Assembly (NCBI GenBank): GCA_030653975.1
Contig: JAURYH010000038.1
Location: forward strand, 1-44,244
Length of the DNA: 44,244 nucleotides
Direction of reading: 5' to 3'
Source of the DNA: Hydrogenophaga sp.
GTDB lineage: Bacteria; Pseudomonadota; Gammaproteobacteria; Burkholderiales; Burkholderiaceae_C
A program made the position numbers and the translations under genes. The first letter of the stretch is position 1. Each line of letters opens with the position of its first letter. A model generated the notes under the pieces. It was not told the DNA's origin and made no database searches. It worked only from the letters and a program-made list of their open reading frames with translations. Positions 36,222-44,244 of this stretch are shown here, piece after piece.

Positions 36222-36902
36222 TCAGGTCGGGTGGGTGGTCGCGCCGGGCGCTGCCACTTTGGGGAGGGTGTTTTTGGGGGCGCCGGGCGCGATCACCCCC
36301 ATGGAAACGATGTAGGTGAGCGCTTCATCCACGCTCATCTGCAGCTCCAGGCAATCGCTGCGACGCACCATCACGAAATAGCCACCCGTGGGATTGGGCG
36401 TGGTCGGCACAAACACGCTCAGGAATTCGTCGTGATCGCCGGTACGGCCCGGCTGGGACTGCAGGTGCGCAAGGACCTCGCCATTGGGCGCACCGGTCTG
36501 GAAAGCGATGGTCCACATGCCCGGGTGCGGCCACTGCACCAGCACGGCTTTGCGAAAGGCATTGCCTTTCTCGGAAAACAGCGTGTCGGAAATCTGCTTG
36601 ACACCGGAATAGATCGATCGAACCACCGGAATGCGGTGCAACAGCGCGTGCCACCAGTTGATCAGTCGGTTGCCGATGATGTTGGAGGCCAGCGCGCCGA
36701 TGGACAGCAGCACCACCAGCGCAAAGATCACGCCCAGGCCGGGAATGTGAAAGCCGAACAGCTGGTCGGGCTGCCAGCTCTGCGGCAGGATGTGCAGCGT
36801 CTGGTCGAGCGTGCCCACCACCCAGTCCAGCACCCACAGGGTGATGATCAGGGGCACCAGGACCAGCAGGCCAGCGAGCAGCCATTTGCGCAGGGAAGGC
36901 AT
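36222..36902 (-). CDS. DUF502 membrane protein
   Basis: The 226-residue protein has two membrane helices (residues about 7-29, WLLAGLLVLVPLIITLWVLDW, and 58-80, LGVIFALVVLLSIGALAS) followed by a soluble domain with the conserved segments LLHRIPVVRSIYSGVKQISD and VFVPTTPNPTGGYFVMV. These define DUF502. The function is unknown. The gene stands between fmdB and aspS. Confidence 0.9.
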   Translation of the reverse strand: MPSLRKWLLAGLLVLVPLIITLWVLDWVVGTLDQTLHILPQSWQPDQLFGFHIPGLGVIFALVVLLSIGALASNIIGNRLINWWHALLHRIPVVRSIYSGVKQISDTLFSEKGNAFRKAVLVQWPHPGMWTIAFQTGAPNGEVLAHLQSQPGRTGDHDEFLSVFVPTTPNPTGGYFVMVRRSDCLELQMSVDEALTYIVSMGVIAPGAPKNTLPKVAAPGATTHPT

Positions 36903-36913
36903 CGGGCGCGAAC

Positions 36914-37276
36914 TCAGGTCGAAGCGGTGGGGGTCGAGCTGGCTGCCGGGGCCGCAGCGGGTGCCGCCGTGGCCGGCGTGCTGGTAGCGGGTGCCGGGCT
37001 GGCAGCCGGCTCTCCAGCCGGTTGGGCAGCCGTGTCTGGTGCGCTGGCACCACCGTCAGCCGCGGCCACGGCAGGGGCGGCCTTGCCACCGTTGCCACCC
37101 CGGAAGTCGGTCACGTACCAGCCCGAGCCCTTGAGCTGGAAGCCGGCGGCGGTGACCTGCTTCTGGAAACTGGCCTGACCACAGGCCGGACAGACGCTCA
37201 ACGGGTCGTCGGACATCTTTTGCAACACGTCCTTGGCATGGCCGCAGGACGCGCACTTGTAGGCATAAATCGGCAT
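36914..37276 (-). CDS. FmdB-type zinc ribbon protein with Ala/Pro-rich tail
   Basis: The 120-residue protein opens with MPIYAYKCASCGHAKDVLQK and CPACGQASFQKQVTAAGFQL, a four-cysteine zinc ribbon of the FmdB/CxxC_CXXC_SSSS family, and has the conserved GSGWYVTDF. After about residue 65 it becomes an alanine-, proline- and threonine-rich tail (APAVAAADGG to the end), which is low complexity and probably disordered. The role of the family is unclear; a regulatory function was proposed for FmdB of Methylophilus. It heads the fmdB-DUF502-aspS transcript. Confidence 0.88.
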   Translation of the reverse strand: MPIYAYKCASCGHAKDVLQKMSDDPLSVCPACGQASFQKQVTAAGFQLKGSGWYVTDFRGGNGGKAAPAVAAADGGASAPDTAAQPAGEPAASPAPATSTPATAAPAAAPAASSTPTAST

Positions 37277-37401
37277 GGCGGAACCTGTAGGTAAACCGGC
37301 TGCAAAGGAGCCGGGATCGCTTCGGGGACAAACGCACCGCTGGCGGGTATCAAACCCGGCCCGGCGAGCACGGCCCGAAGGGTAGAAGAACAAAACCCGT
37401 C

Positions 37402-37407
37402 ATTATA
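37402..37407 (-). promoter_or_regulatory. possible -10 element upstream of fmdB
   Basis: On the minus strand the sequence TATAAT lies about 126 bases before the fmdB start within an A/T-rich patch in otherwise GC-rich DNA. A -35 element at the right spacing (17 bp) is not evident; TTGCGC at 37434-37429 is 21 bp away. The call is therefore tentative. Confidence 0.35.
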
Positions 37408-37468
37408 AATTGGGGGTGGTTCCCGGATGCGCAAGGTCCGGCAAAACCAGTTCCACCACCGGCAGGGT

Positions 37469-39034
37469 CTACCAGAGTCTCACCCGCGTGAGCACCTGCA
37501 TCACGAGCAGACCGATCAGGAACCCGACGCCGCCCCAGACGATGCCCTGCAGCAACCGGTTGGTGCGGCGCTGTTCGGCCAGCAGTTCCTCGAGCTCGCG
37601 GCGCAGCTCGTGCGGCTTGTGCTGCAGGAAGTCGTGCACCAGCCGCGGCAGCGCAGGCAGCAGCTTGGCGTATTGCGGCGCTTCGGCTTTCAGCTGCTGC
37701 AGCAGCTTCTGCGGCCCCACCTGCTCGATCATCCATTTCTCCAGGAACGGCTTGGCGGTGTTCCAGAGGTCCAGGTCAGGGTCCAGATCACGGCCCAGAC
37801 CCTCAATATTCAACAGCGTTTTCTGCAGCAACACCAGCTGCGGCTGGATTTCCACATGGAAGCGGCGCGAAGTCTGGAACAACCGCATCAGCACCATGCC
37901 GAGCGATATTTCCTTCAGCGGGCGGTCGAAATACGGTTCACACACCGCGCGGATCGCCGACTCCAGCTCGTCCACCCGGGTGTCGGGCGGCACCCAGCCG
38001 CTTTCGATGTGCAGCTCGGCCACACGCTTGTAATCGCGCCGGAAAAAGGCGGTGAAATTCTGCGCCAGGTATTCCTTGTCGAACTCGGTCAGCGTACCGA
38101 CGATGCCGAAATCGAGCGAGATGTAGCGCCCGAAGGTGGCCGGCTCAACGCTGACCTGGATGTTGCCCGGGTGCATGTCGGCGTGGAAAAAGCCGTCGCG
38201 AAACACCTGGGTGAAGAAGATGGTCACGCCATCGCGCGCCAGCTTCGGAATGTCCACGCCGCGGCGGCGCAGTTCGTCCACCTGGTTGATCGGCAGGCCG
38301 TGCATGCGCTCCATCACCATCACTTCGGTGTGGCAATAGTCCCAGAGCATCTCCGGGATCAGCACCAGGTCCAGCCCCTGCATGTTGCGCCGCAGCTGGG
38401 CGGCGTTGGCGGCTTCGCGCAGCAGGTCGAGTTCGTCGTGCAGGTACTTGTCGAACTCGGCCACCACCTCGCGCGGCTTGAGGCGTTTGCCGTCGGCCGA
38501 CAGTTTTTCGACCCAGCCCGCCATCAAACGCATCAGGCTGAGGTCTTTTTCGATCACCGTCAGCATGTTCGGGCGCAGCACCTTCACCGCCACCTCGCGC
38601 CCGCCGTGGCGGCCGTCGCGCAGCGTGGCAAAGTGCACCTGGGCGATGGACGCACTGGCCACCGGCACCTGCTCGAAGTGGGTGAATACCGCGTCCAGCG
38701 GCTTGCCGAACGCGCGCTCGATGGCCGCGACCGCCACCGCGCTCGGAAACGGTGGCACACGGTCCTGCAGGCGGGCCAGCTCGTTGGCGATGTCCGTGGG
38801 CAGCAGGTCGCGCCGCGTGGACAGCACCTGGCCAAACTTGACAAAGATCGGCCCCAGCCGCTCCAGCGCTTCGCGCAGCCGCTGGCCGCGCGGGCTGTCC
38901 AGATTGCGGCCAATGGAGACGAGGCGGGTCAGCAGGCGCAGTGTCGGATGCCGGAAGCTGGAGAGCACGAGCTCATCAAGCCCGTAGCGCAACACCACCC
39001 AGACGATGAAGACGCCGCGAAACAGACGCGTCAT
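37469..39034 (-). CDS. ubiB: ubiquinone biosynthesis regulatory protein kinase UbiB
   Basis: The 521-residue ABC1/ADCK-type atypical kinase needed for ubiquinone synthesis. The N-terminal KxGQ motif is in [16 protein letters not shown], the alanine-rich nucleotide loop is [12 protein letters not shown], and the ATP lysine is in VAVKVLRP. The catalytic region carries [23 protein letters not shown] and [10 protein letters not shown]. The C-terminus ends with a membrane helix ([17 protein letters not shown]). It overlaps ubiJ by four bases and is the downstream gene of the pair; ubiE is about 1.8 kb upstream on the same strand, separated by a Tim44-type gene. Confidence 0.95.
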   Translation of the reverse strand: MTRLFRGVFIVWVVLRYGLDELVLSSFRHPTLRLLTRLVSIGRNLDSPRGQRLREALERLGPIFVKFGQVLSTRRDLLPTDIANELARLQDRVPPFPSAVAVAAIERAFGKPLDAVFTHFEQVPVASASIAQVHFATLRDGRHGGREVAVKVLRPNMLTVIEKDLSLMRLMAGWVEKLSADGKRLKPREVVAEFDKYLHDELDLLREAANAAQLRRNMQGLDLVLIPEMLWDYCHTEVMVMERMHGLPINQVDELRRRGVDIPKLARDGVTIFFTQVFRDGFFHADMHPGNIQVSVEPATFGRYISLDFGIVGTLTEFDKEYLAQNFTAFFRRDYKRVAELHIESGWVPPDTRVDELESAIRAVCEPYFDRPLKEISLGMVLMRLFQTSRRFHVEIQPQLVLLQKTLLNIEGLGRDLDPDLDLWNTAKPFLEKWMIEQVGPQKLLQQLKAEAPQYAKLLPALPRLVHDFLQHKPHELRRELEELLAEQRRTNRLLQGIVWGGVGFLIGLLVMQVLTRVRLW

Positions 39035-39687
39035 GCGGAACCGCCGCCGCTGCCCGGGGTATCCGCATTCGCTGCCGGCGCGGCCGCTTCGGATGCGGCG
39101 CCGGCTGGCGAAACAAACGGCGGACGTGGCGGAAAGCCCTCGGGCAGGCGCGCGGCAAAAGCCTTCACAGCCTGGGCGCCTGCGCGTGCAAACCGGCTCA
39201 GCGTGTGCGCAGTGGCGTCGCCCACCACGCGCGACAGGTCTTCCTCCACGTCCCAGCGCACGTTGTCCACCAGCCAGGCGACTTCGGCGGCGAGCTGCAC
39301 GTCACCCTGGATGTCCACGCCGGGCTTGTCACCGGCGATCACGCGCTGGGCCAGGGCGAACGGCGAAGTCTGCGTGAGCGTGACGCTGAGCTCGGGCTGG
39401 GCACCGGCAGCCGGGCGCTCCAGCAGACCAGCGGGCGTGGCAGCCAGCGTGAGGTGGAAATCACCCCATCGCAGGAACACCGGTTTGCCCTTCTGGCGCT
39501 TGAGACGCTCCTGCGCCTGCGGCTCCTGCATCAGCACATGGTTGAGGAACAGCACCAGGCGGTTCTGCAGCTCGTCAACCACCCAGTCGGGCGGACGGAT
39601 GCTGCCCAGCAGGGACTGCAAAAAACCCAGGGGCGATCGGCTGCCGCTGTCGGCGCCGGACGAAGAAACGGGGGGTACATTTTTCAT
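39031..39687 (-). CDS. ubiJ: ubiquinone biosynthesis accessory factor UbiJ (SCP2 domain)
   Basis: The 218-residue protein holds an SCP2-type lipid-binding domain (about residues 40-150), with [20 protein letters not shown] at the front, [16 protein letters not shown] and [20 protein letters not shown] further in. The C-terminal 40 residues are Ala/Pro/Gly-rich. UbiJ binds quinone intermediates and works with UbiB and UbiE in the Ubi complex. The position directly upstream of and overlapping ubiB confirms the call. Confidence 0.92.
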   Translation of the reverse strand: MKNVPPVSSSGADSGSRSPLGFLQSLLGSIRPPDWVVDELQNRLVLFLNHVLMQEPQAQERLKRQKGKPVFLRWGDFHLTLAATPAGLLERPAAGAQPELSVTLTQTSPFALAQRVIAGDKPGVDIQGDVQLAAEVAWLVDNVRWDVEEDLSRVVGDATAHTLSRFARAGAQAVKAFAARLPEGFPPRPPFVSPAGAASEAAAPAANADTPGSGGGSA

Positions 39688-39734
39688 GACCCCCCGATTT
39701 TGACGGATAACGCGGGACCATCCCGCCGACCTGA

Positions 39735-39813
39735 TCAGTTGGGGTCAGAGCTGAAGGTCTGACCCGCAAACCTCAGTCAGTTGGGGTCAGAGCTGAAGGT
39801 CTGACCCGCAAAC
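39735..39813. repeat. tandem REP-like hairpin doublet
   Basis: Two identical 37-base units (39735-39771 and 39777-39813) are separated by five bases (CTCAG). Each starts TCAGTTGGGGTCAGAGCTG and contains the inverted repeat GGGTCAGA/TCTGACCC with an eight-base loop. The second unit ends one base before the stop codon of the Tim44-domain gene. The form, two hairpins in a row in an intergenic gap, is that of REP elements moved by RAYT transposases; no RAYT gene is in the window. Confidence 0.9.
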
Positions 39814-39814
39814 A

Positions 39815-40786
39815 TTACTGAAGGGCCTGAACCCCGGCCACCAGCCAGCCGCCCGAACCACTCTTGGGCCGGGTGATGTTCCAGACTTCGCGGAACGGAT
39901 TGGGACCAGCCGAAGCGTCTTCCCGGATCATCCCGGAAAACTCCACGCTCGCCATGTACCCGTCGTCCAGCTCCTCGATGCCCAGCAGCTGGGCTTCGAG
40001 CATCACGACGTCGGTCTTGTTGATGCTGCTGCCGCTGGTCTGCTCGCGCTCGGCCAGCTGGCTCTTGATCTGCGCCAGCATGCCGTCGGTCATCATGGCC
40101 CGCAGGCTGGGAATGTCGGATCGGTCCCAGGCATCCTGCAGACTGACAAAGTTGGTCTTGGACGCCTTGAGAAAACCCTCGACATCGAAGTCGCTGGGCA
40201 CGCTCCAGGAGGGGGAACCCGCCAGCGCCGAACCGATCATGGAACCACCGACGCCGGCCGAGGCACCACGCTCCCAGGGACGGGCCGACGCGTCGTTGCC
40301 CACGTTCTGCGGGCTGTAACCCCGCGGCGTCGCCGCCTGGTCCGAGGCACCTGCACCCTGGTAGACCAATCCGGAAGCTTTGGCAGCCGGTGCACCGCGG
40401 CGCATCACCATGCGGATCACCACCACCACCACCACCGCCAGCAAAGCCAGCAGGAGGAACTGGGCAAAGCCCTCACCCAGACCCAGTGAGGAAGCCAGCC
40501 AGGCCAGGCCGAGACCCGCCGCCAGACCACCCAGCATGGCACCCCATGGACGCTTGGGCGTCGTGGCCGCGGCGGCAGCCGGGCTGGCTGCCGGGCTGGC
40601 TGCCGGACGGGTGGTGGCGTTCTGTGCCGGTGCCTGCTGCGGGGTGCTTGTGGGTACGGCGCTGCGCTGCGTCACACTGCCCGACTGCTTGCCAACCGAC
40701 AAGCCGCCGCCGATGCGTTTGGCCGAGACGTCCTGCGCCCCGATCGCCATCGCGCAGACCAGAAGTACCGACCACAACCTGCTCAT
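39815..40786 (-). CDS. Tim44-domain membrane protein
   Basis: The 323-residue protein has a signal peptide (SVLLVCAMAIGAQDVSA), then a Ser/Thr/Pro/Ala-rich linker. Two membrane helices follow: WGAMLGGLAAGLGLAWLASS and FAQFLLLALLAVVVVVVIRM. A glycine-rich segment leads to a C-terminal Tim44-like domain (about 210-323: FDVEGFLKASKTNFVSLQDA and PFREVWNITRPKS). This layout is common in Comamonadaceae; the domain is related to that of mitochondrial Tim44, but the bacterial role is not known. The ATG is 37 bp after the ubiE stop. The stop TAA is next to the REP-like hairpin. Confidence 0.88.
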   Translation of the reverse strand: MSRLWSVLLVCAMAIGAQDVSAKRIGGGLSVGKQSGSVTQRSAVPTSTPQQAPAQNATTRPAASPAASPAAAAATTPKRPWGAMLGGLAAGLGLAWLASSLGLGEGFAQFLLLALLAVVVVVVIRMVMRRGAPAAKASGLVYQGAGASDQAATPRGYSPQNVGNDASARPWERGASAGVGGSMIGSALAGSPSWSVPSDFDVEGFLKASKTNFVSLQDAWDRSDIPSLRAMMTDGMLAQIKSQLAEREQTSGSSINKTDVVMLEAQLLGIEELDDGYMASVEFSGMIREDASAGPNPFREVWNITRPKSGSGGWLVAGVQALQ

Positions 40787-40823
40787 TGTTCCATCCCTCA
40801 ATTGACGAAGAAAACCTGCTGAA

Positions 40824-41555
40824 TCAACACTTGATGCCCACGTGCAAGGCCACCACGCCGGCGCTGAGGTTGTGCACGTCCACGTGTCCGAACCCCGCCG
40901 CCTTCATCATCTGCCGCAATTCCTCCTGCCCCGGGTGCATGCGGATGGACTCGGCGAGGTAGCGGTAGCTGTGCTCGTCGTTGGCCACCAGCTTGCCCAG
41001 CTTGGGCAGGATGTTGAACGAGTACCAGTCATAAGCTTTCTCCAGCGGTTTGGCCACCCGGGAAAACTCCAGCACCAGCAACTTGCCACCCGGCTTCAGG
41101 GTGCGATGCATCTCGGCCAGCGCAAGTTCCTTGTGGGTCATGTTGCGCAGGCCAAAGGCCACCGACACAAAATCGAACGATTCGTTCGCGAAGGGCAGCT
41201 TCTCGGCATCGCACACCATCGTGGGCAGCACGACCCCTTTGTCGAGCAGGCGGTTGCGGCCCTCGCGCAGCATGGCCTCATTGATATCGGTGTGAACCAC
41301 GCGTCCTGTCGGGCCGACCTTGGCGGCAAAAGCCAGTGACAGGTCGCCGGTGCCGCCAGCGATGTCCAGCACCTGCTGGCCTGGCTGCGGGTTGGCCACG
41401 GTGAGGGTGTAGCGTTTCCAGACGCGGTGCAGGCCGGCCGACATGAGGTCGTTCATCACGTCGTACTTGGGCGCGACGGAGTCGAACACGCTGCGCACGT
41501 GTTTCGCTTTCTCGCGCTCGTCGACGCTCTTGAAGCCGAAATGGGTGGTTGCCAT
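40824..41555 (-). CDS. ubiE: ubiquinone/menaquinone biosynthesis C-methyltransferase
   Basis: The 243-residue SAM-dependent enzyme methylates the quinone ring. It starts [20 protein letters not shown], a typical UbiE beginning. It has [17 protein letters not shown], the SAM motif [16 protein letters not shown], and the UbiE signature [20 protein letters not shown] with LEFSRV. A start at 41555 is used over 41591. The DUF971 gene lies 14 bp upstream on the same strand and the Tim44-type gene 37 bp downstream, so the order DUF971-ubiE-Tim44 is probably one transcript. Confidence 0.96.
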   Translation of the reverse strand: MATTHFGFKSVDEREKAKHVRSVFDSVAPKYDVMNDLMSAGLHRVWKRYTLTVANPQPGQQVLDIAGGTGDLSLAFAAKVGPTGRVVHTDINEAMLREGRNRLLDKGVVLPTMVCDAEKLPFANESFDFVSVAFGLRNMTHKELALAEMHRTLKPGGKLLVLEFSRVAKPLEKAYDWYSFNILPKLGKLVANDEHSYRYLAESIRMHPGQEELRQMMKAAGFGHVDVHNLSAGVVALHVGIKC

Positions 41556-41569
41556 GGCGCGATCCGATC

Positions 41570-41989
41570 CTAGTGTGAGTGGCTTCCGCAAGCCGAGCCT
41601 GCTTTTTCCGGCATGGCGGCATCGCGGTCAACCCCCGCCTGGAGGAGGCGTTGCTGGTAGTCGGCCCACAGCGCGTCCTGCTGGCTGCCCAGGAAATACA
41701 GGTAGTCCCAGGAAAAGATGCCGCTGTCGTGACCGTCGCTGAACGTGGGCTGCACCGCGTAGTTGCCGACCGGCTCCAGTGCGACGATGTCCACCTCGCG
41801 CTTGCCGGTCTGCAACACCTCCTGGCCCGGGCCGTGGCCCTGCACCTCGGCCGACGGGGAAAACACCCGCATCAGCTCGAACGGAATGCGGAAGTCGCTG
41901 CCATCCGAAAAGCTGATCTGCAGCACGCGCGACTGGCTGTGCACCGTGATGTCCTGCGGTGTCGGGGTGGTTTTGTCGAGTCCTGCCAT
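41570..41989 (-). CDS. DUF971 protein
   Basis: The 139-residue protein consists of the DUF971 fold, related to the N-terminal domain of gamma-butyrobetaine hydroxylases: [40 protein letters not shown] and the segment [15 protein letters not shown]. The last residues (GSACGSHSH) hold a Cys and two His that could bind metal. It is upstream of ubiE with a 14-bp gap, an order seen in many betaproteobacteria. The function is unknown. Confidence 0.88.
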   Translation of the reverse strand: MAGLDKTTPTPQDITVHSQSRVLQISFSDGSDFRIPFELMRVFSPSAEVQGHGPGQEVLQTGKREVDIVALEPVGNYAVQPTFSDGHDSGIFSWDYLYFLGSQQDALWADYQQRLLQAGVDRDAAMPEKAGSACGSHSH

Positions 41990-42015
41990 GGCTGTCTCCG
42001 GTTGGTTGACTGTGA

Positions 42016-44244
42016 TCAGACCAGCACGCGTTCGATGCCGCCCTGGTTGGCTTGCGCCACGTATTCGGGCAGCCAGTCTTTGCCCAGAATCTGGTTGGCC
42101 ATCTCGACCACGATGTAGTCGGCTTCGAGCAAACCGTTGTTCAGGTCGTCGCCGTAGCGCGTCAGGCCCTGCAGGCAGCTCGGGCACGAGGTCAACATCT
42201 TGATGTTGGCCTGGGCGCCCACGGTGCCGGCGGCACGCAGGGTGGCTTCGCCCTTCTTGATCTCTTCTTCCTTGCGGAAACGGATCTGGGTCGAGATGTC
42301 CGGCCGCGTCACGCCCAGCGTGCCGCTCTCGCCGCAGCAGCGCTTGCTCTCGATCACGTTGTCGCCCACCAGCGCCTTCACCGTCTTCATCGGGTCCTGC
42401 AGCTTCATGGGGGTGTGGCAGGGGTCGTGGTAAAGGTAACCACCCTGCCCGGCCGGCAAGGTGATGCCCTTTTCCAGCAGGTACTCGTGGATGTCGATGA
42501 TGCGGCAGCCCGGAAAGATCTGGTCGAACTCGTAGCCCTGCAACTGGTCGTAGCAGGTGCCGCAGCTCACCACCACGGTCTTGATGTCCAGGTAGTTCAG
42601 CGTGTTGGCCACACGGTGGAACAGCACCCGGTTGTCGGTGATGATCTTCTCGGCCTTGTCAAACTGACCCGAGCCGCGCTGCGGGTAACCGCAGCACAGA
42701 TAGCCCGGCGGCAGCACCGTCTGCACACCCGCGTGCCAGAGCATGGCCTGCGTGGCCAGCCCCACCTGGCTGAACAGGCGCTCGGAGCCGCAGCCCGGGA
42801 AATAGAACACCGCTTCGGTTTCGGCCGTGGTGCCCACCGGGTTGCGGATGATGGGCACGTAGTCCTTGTCCTCGATGTCCAGCAGGGCGCGCGCTGTCTT
42901 CTTCGGCAGGCCGCCCGGCATCTTCTTGTTGATGAAGTGGATCACCTGCTCTTTGATCGGCGCCGGGCCCAGCGTGGCCGGCGGCGCGCTGGTCTGCTTG
43001 CGCGCGGCGAGCTTCAGCACCTTGTTGGCCAGGCGCTGGGCCTTGAAGCCCACGTCCACCATGGCCGAGCGCATGAACTTGATGGTCTCGGGGTTGGTGG
43101 CATTCAGGAAAAACATGGCCGCCGCATTCCCCGGCCGGAAGCTCTTCTTGCCCATCTTGCGCAACAGGTTGCGCATGTTCATGGTCACGTCGCCGAAGTC
43201 GATCTTGACCGGGCACGGACTCAGGCACTTGTGGCACACCGTGCAGTGGTCGGCCACGTCTTCAAACTCTTCCCAGTGTTTGATGCTGATGCCGCGGCGG
43301 GTCTGCTCTTCGTACAGAAAGGCCTCCACCAGCAGCGAGGTGGCCAGGATTTTGTTGCGTGGGCTGTACAGCAGGTTGGCGCGCGGCACGTGCGTAGCGC
43401 ACACCGGTTTGCACTTGCCGCAGCGCAGGCAATCTTTCACGCTGTCGGCAATGGCGCCAATATCGCTCTGCTGCATGATGAGCGACTCGTGCCCCATGAG
43501 GCCAAAGCTCGGCGTGTAGGCGTGGCTCAGGTCGGCGCTGCGCAGATTGGCGTCGGTGGCCAGGCCCTTCACCCCCGACAGGTCGCGCAGCAATTTGCCT
43601 TTGTTGAAGCGTCCTTCCGGGTCCACCCGGGCTTTGTATTCGGCGAACGGGCGCAACTCGTCGTCGGTCAAAAATTCCAACTTGGTGATGCCAATGCCGT
43701 GTTCGCCCGAAATCACGCCGTCCAGGCTGCGCGCCAGCACCATGATGCGGCCCACCGCCTCGTGCGCGGTCTGCAGCATGTCGTAGTCGTCGCTGTTGAC
43801 GGGGATGTTGGTGTGCACGTTGCCGTCGCCGGCGTGCATGTGCAGCGCCACCCAGACCCGGCCCTTGAGCACGCGCTGGTGGATCGCCGTGCATTCGGCC
43901 AGGATGGCGCCAAACGCCGCTCCCGTGAAAATCTGCTGCAGCGGCGCGCGGATCTGCGTTTTCCAGCTCGCGCGCAAGGTGTGGTCTTGCAACTGCGGGA
44001 ACAGCGTGTCCACGTCGCGCAGCCAGGTGGCCCAGAGCGAACGCACCTCGCGCACCCGCGCCAACGCTTGCTGCACGCGGTCTTCCAGCAGCTCGGCGCT
44101 GGGGATGTCGTTGGCGTCGTCGGTCTTGCCCAGCGGCAGGTGGCCTCGGATGAAAAACGCTTCCAGCGCTTCACACAGCTTGAGCTTGTTGCGCAGCGAG
44201 AGCTCGATGTTGATGCGTTCGATGCCCTCTGTGTACTCGCCCAT
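42016..44244 (-). CDS. large FAD- and Fe-S-binding oxidoreductase, C-terminal part
   Basis: The 742 codons shown are the C-terminal part of a protein that runs off the right edge; the methionine at the edge lies inside the sequence and is not the start. The first part is the C-terminal half of an FAD-linked oxidase (VALHMHAGDGNVHTNIPV, SGEHGIGITKLEFL). Two [4Fe-4S] motifs follow (CLRCGKCKPVC and CTVCHKCLSPC). Then come two CCG domains of the heterodisulfide-reductase type (GCGSERLF...CCGYPQRGSG, and HDPCHTP...CCGESGTLG). This is the build of D-lactate- or glycolate-dehydrogenase-like enzymes fused to Fe-S subunits, with a DUF3683 region expected further upstream. The substrate is not evident. 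Confidence 0.9.
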   Translation of the reverse strand: MGEYTEGIERINIELSLRNKLKLCEALEAFFIRGHLPLGKTDDANDIPSAELLEDRVQQALARVREVRSLWATWLRDVDTLFPQLQDHTLRASWKTQIRAPLQQIFTGAAFGAILAECTAIHQRVLKGRVWVALHMHAGDGNVHTNIPVNSDDYDMLQTAHEAVGRIMVLARSLDGVISGEHGIGITKLEFLTDDELRPFAEYKARVDPEGRFNKGKLLRDLSGVKGLATDANLRSADLSHAYTPSFGLMGHESLIMQQSDIGAIADSVKDCLRCGKCKPVCATHVPRANLLYSPRNKILATSLLVEAFLYEEQTRRGISIKHWEEFEDVADHCTVCHKCLSPCPVKIDFGDVTMNMRNLLRKMGKKSFRPGNAAAMFFLNATNPETIKFMRSAMVDVGFKAQRLANKVLKLAARKQTSAPPATLGPAPIKEQVIHFINKKMPGGLPKKTARALLDIEDKDYVPIIRNPVGTTAETEAVFYFPGCGSERLFSQVGLATQAMLWHAGVQTVLPPGYLCCGYPQRGSGQFDKAEKIITDNRVLFHRVANTLNYLDIKTVVVSCGTCYDQLQGYEFDQIFPGCRIIDIHEYLLEKGITLPAGQGGYLYHDPCHTPMKLQDPMKTVKALVGDNVIESKRCCGESGTLGVTRPDISTQIRFRKEEEIKKGEATLRAAGTVGAQANIKMLTSCPSCLQGLTRYGDDLNNGLLEADYIVVEMANQILGKDWLPEYVAQANQGGIERVLV

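Noticed and set aside
34410..37178. Very long open frame (over 900 codons) on the plus strand
   Set aside because: It is antisense to aspS, DUF502 and fmdB. Its composition (His/Val/Gly/Ala-rich, no motifs) is the usual shadow of GC-rich coding DNA.
37427..39703. Open frame of over 750 codons on the plus strand
   Set aside because: It is antisense to ubiB and ubiJ, which have clear motifs; the translated sequence shows no domain.
39735..39813. Start of a CRISPR array
   Set aside because: There are only two units, separated by 5 bp; this is too short for a spacer, and the units are self-complementary hairpins of REP type. No cas genes are present.

Overview
The window is about 44 kb of high-GC chromosomal DNA from a betaproteobacterium of the order Burkholderiales, most likely family Comamonadaceae (Hydrogenophaga/Acidovorax-like). 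This rests on protein resemblance, on gene order (kinase-phosphatase-rph-rdgB-hemW divergent from yicC-gmk-rpoZ; fmdB-DUF502-aspS; ubiJ-ubiB; ubiE), and on GC-rich intergenic repeats of a kind I associate with this family. No search could be run, so names come from recognised motifs and family knowledge.

Region 1 (1-9400) is the eroded, accessory part. It opens with the tail of an unidentified gene, a scrap of a tyrosine recombinase and a complete IS91-family HUH transposase. Then come a patatin-like gene that has lost its catalytic-serine half, an ATP-grasp protein, a PQQ-type sugar dehydrogenase, an NnrU membrane protein, a double-BON lipoprotein and an SDR dehydrogenase. At about 7845 two C-terminal gene fragments meet head to head, an EamA transporter (minus) and galactarate dehydratase garD (plus). 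This is the scar of one deletion that removed the 5' halves of a divergent pair. An intact aldose 1-epimerase (galM) follows.

Region 2 (9400-24500) is core metabolism. A minus-strand series carries hemW, rdgB, rph, a PP2C phosphatase and a Ser/Thr kinase, with several start/stop overlaps. Divergent from it is yicC-gmk-rpoZ, closed by a strong terminator. NAD synthesis (nadC-nadA) and pantothenate synthesis (panB, panC) diverge from a shared 66-bp promoter region. Then follow gpsA, secB, grxC, a membrane rhodanese and gpmA.

Region 3 (24500-34300) holds a C-terminal processing protease, a ThiF/MoeB-type E1-like enzyme, a secreted thermonuclease-like protein, a YitT membrane protein, a DUF429 protein, a folE-BLUF pair (GTP cyclohydrolase I next to a blue-light sensor), and a close-packed minus-strand set of small membrane proteins (YqjD/E/K-like), nudB, a YbhP-like protein and the cardiolipin synthase clsB.

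Region 4 (34300-44244) carries aspS, DUF502 and fmdB; the ubiquinone genes ubiJ-ubiB and ubiE; a Tim44-domain membrane protein preceded by a duplicated REP-like hairpin; a DUF971 protein; and the C-terminal part of a large FAD/Fe-S oxidoreductase that runs off the right edge.

I found no CRISPR array, tRNA, rRNA, prophage or recognisable defence island. The most interesting items are the folE-BLUF gene pair, the EamA/garD deletion scar, the patatin/ATP-grasp pair, the intergenic repeat family and the REP-like hairpin doublet.
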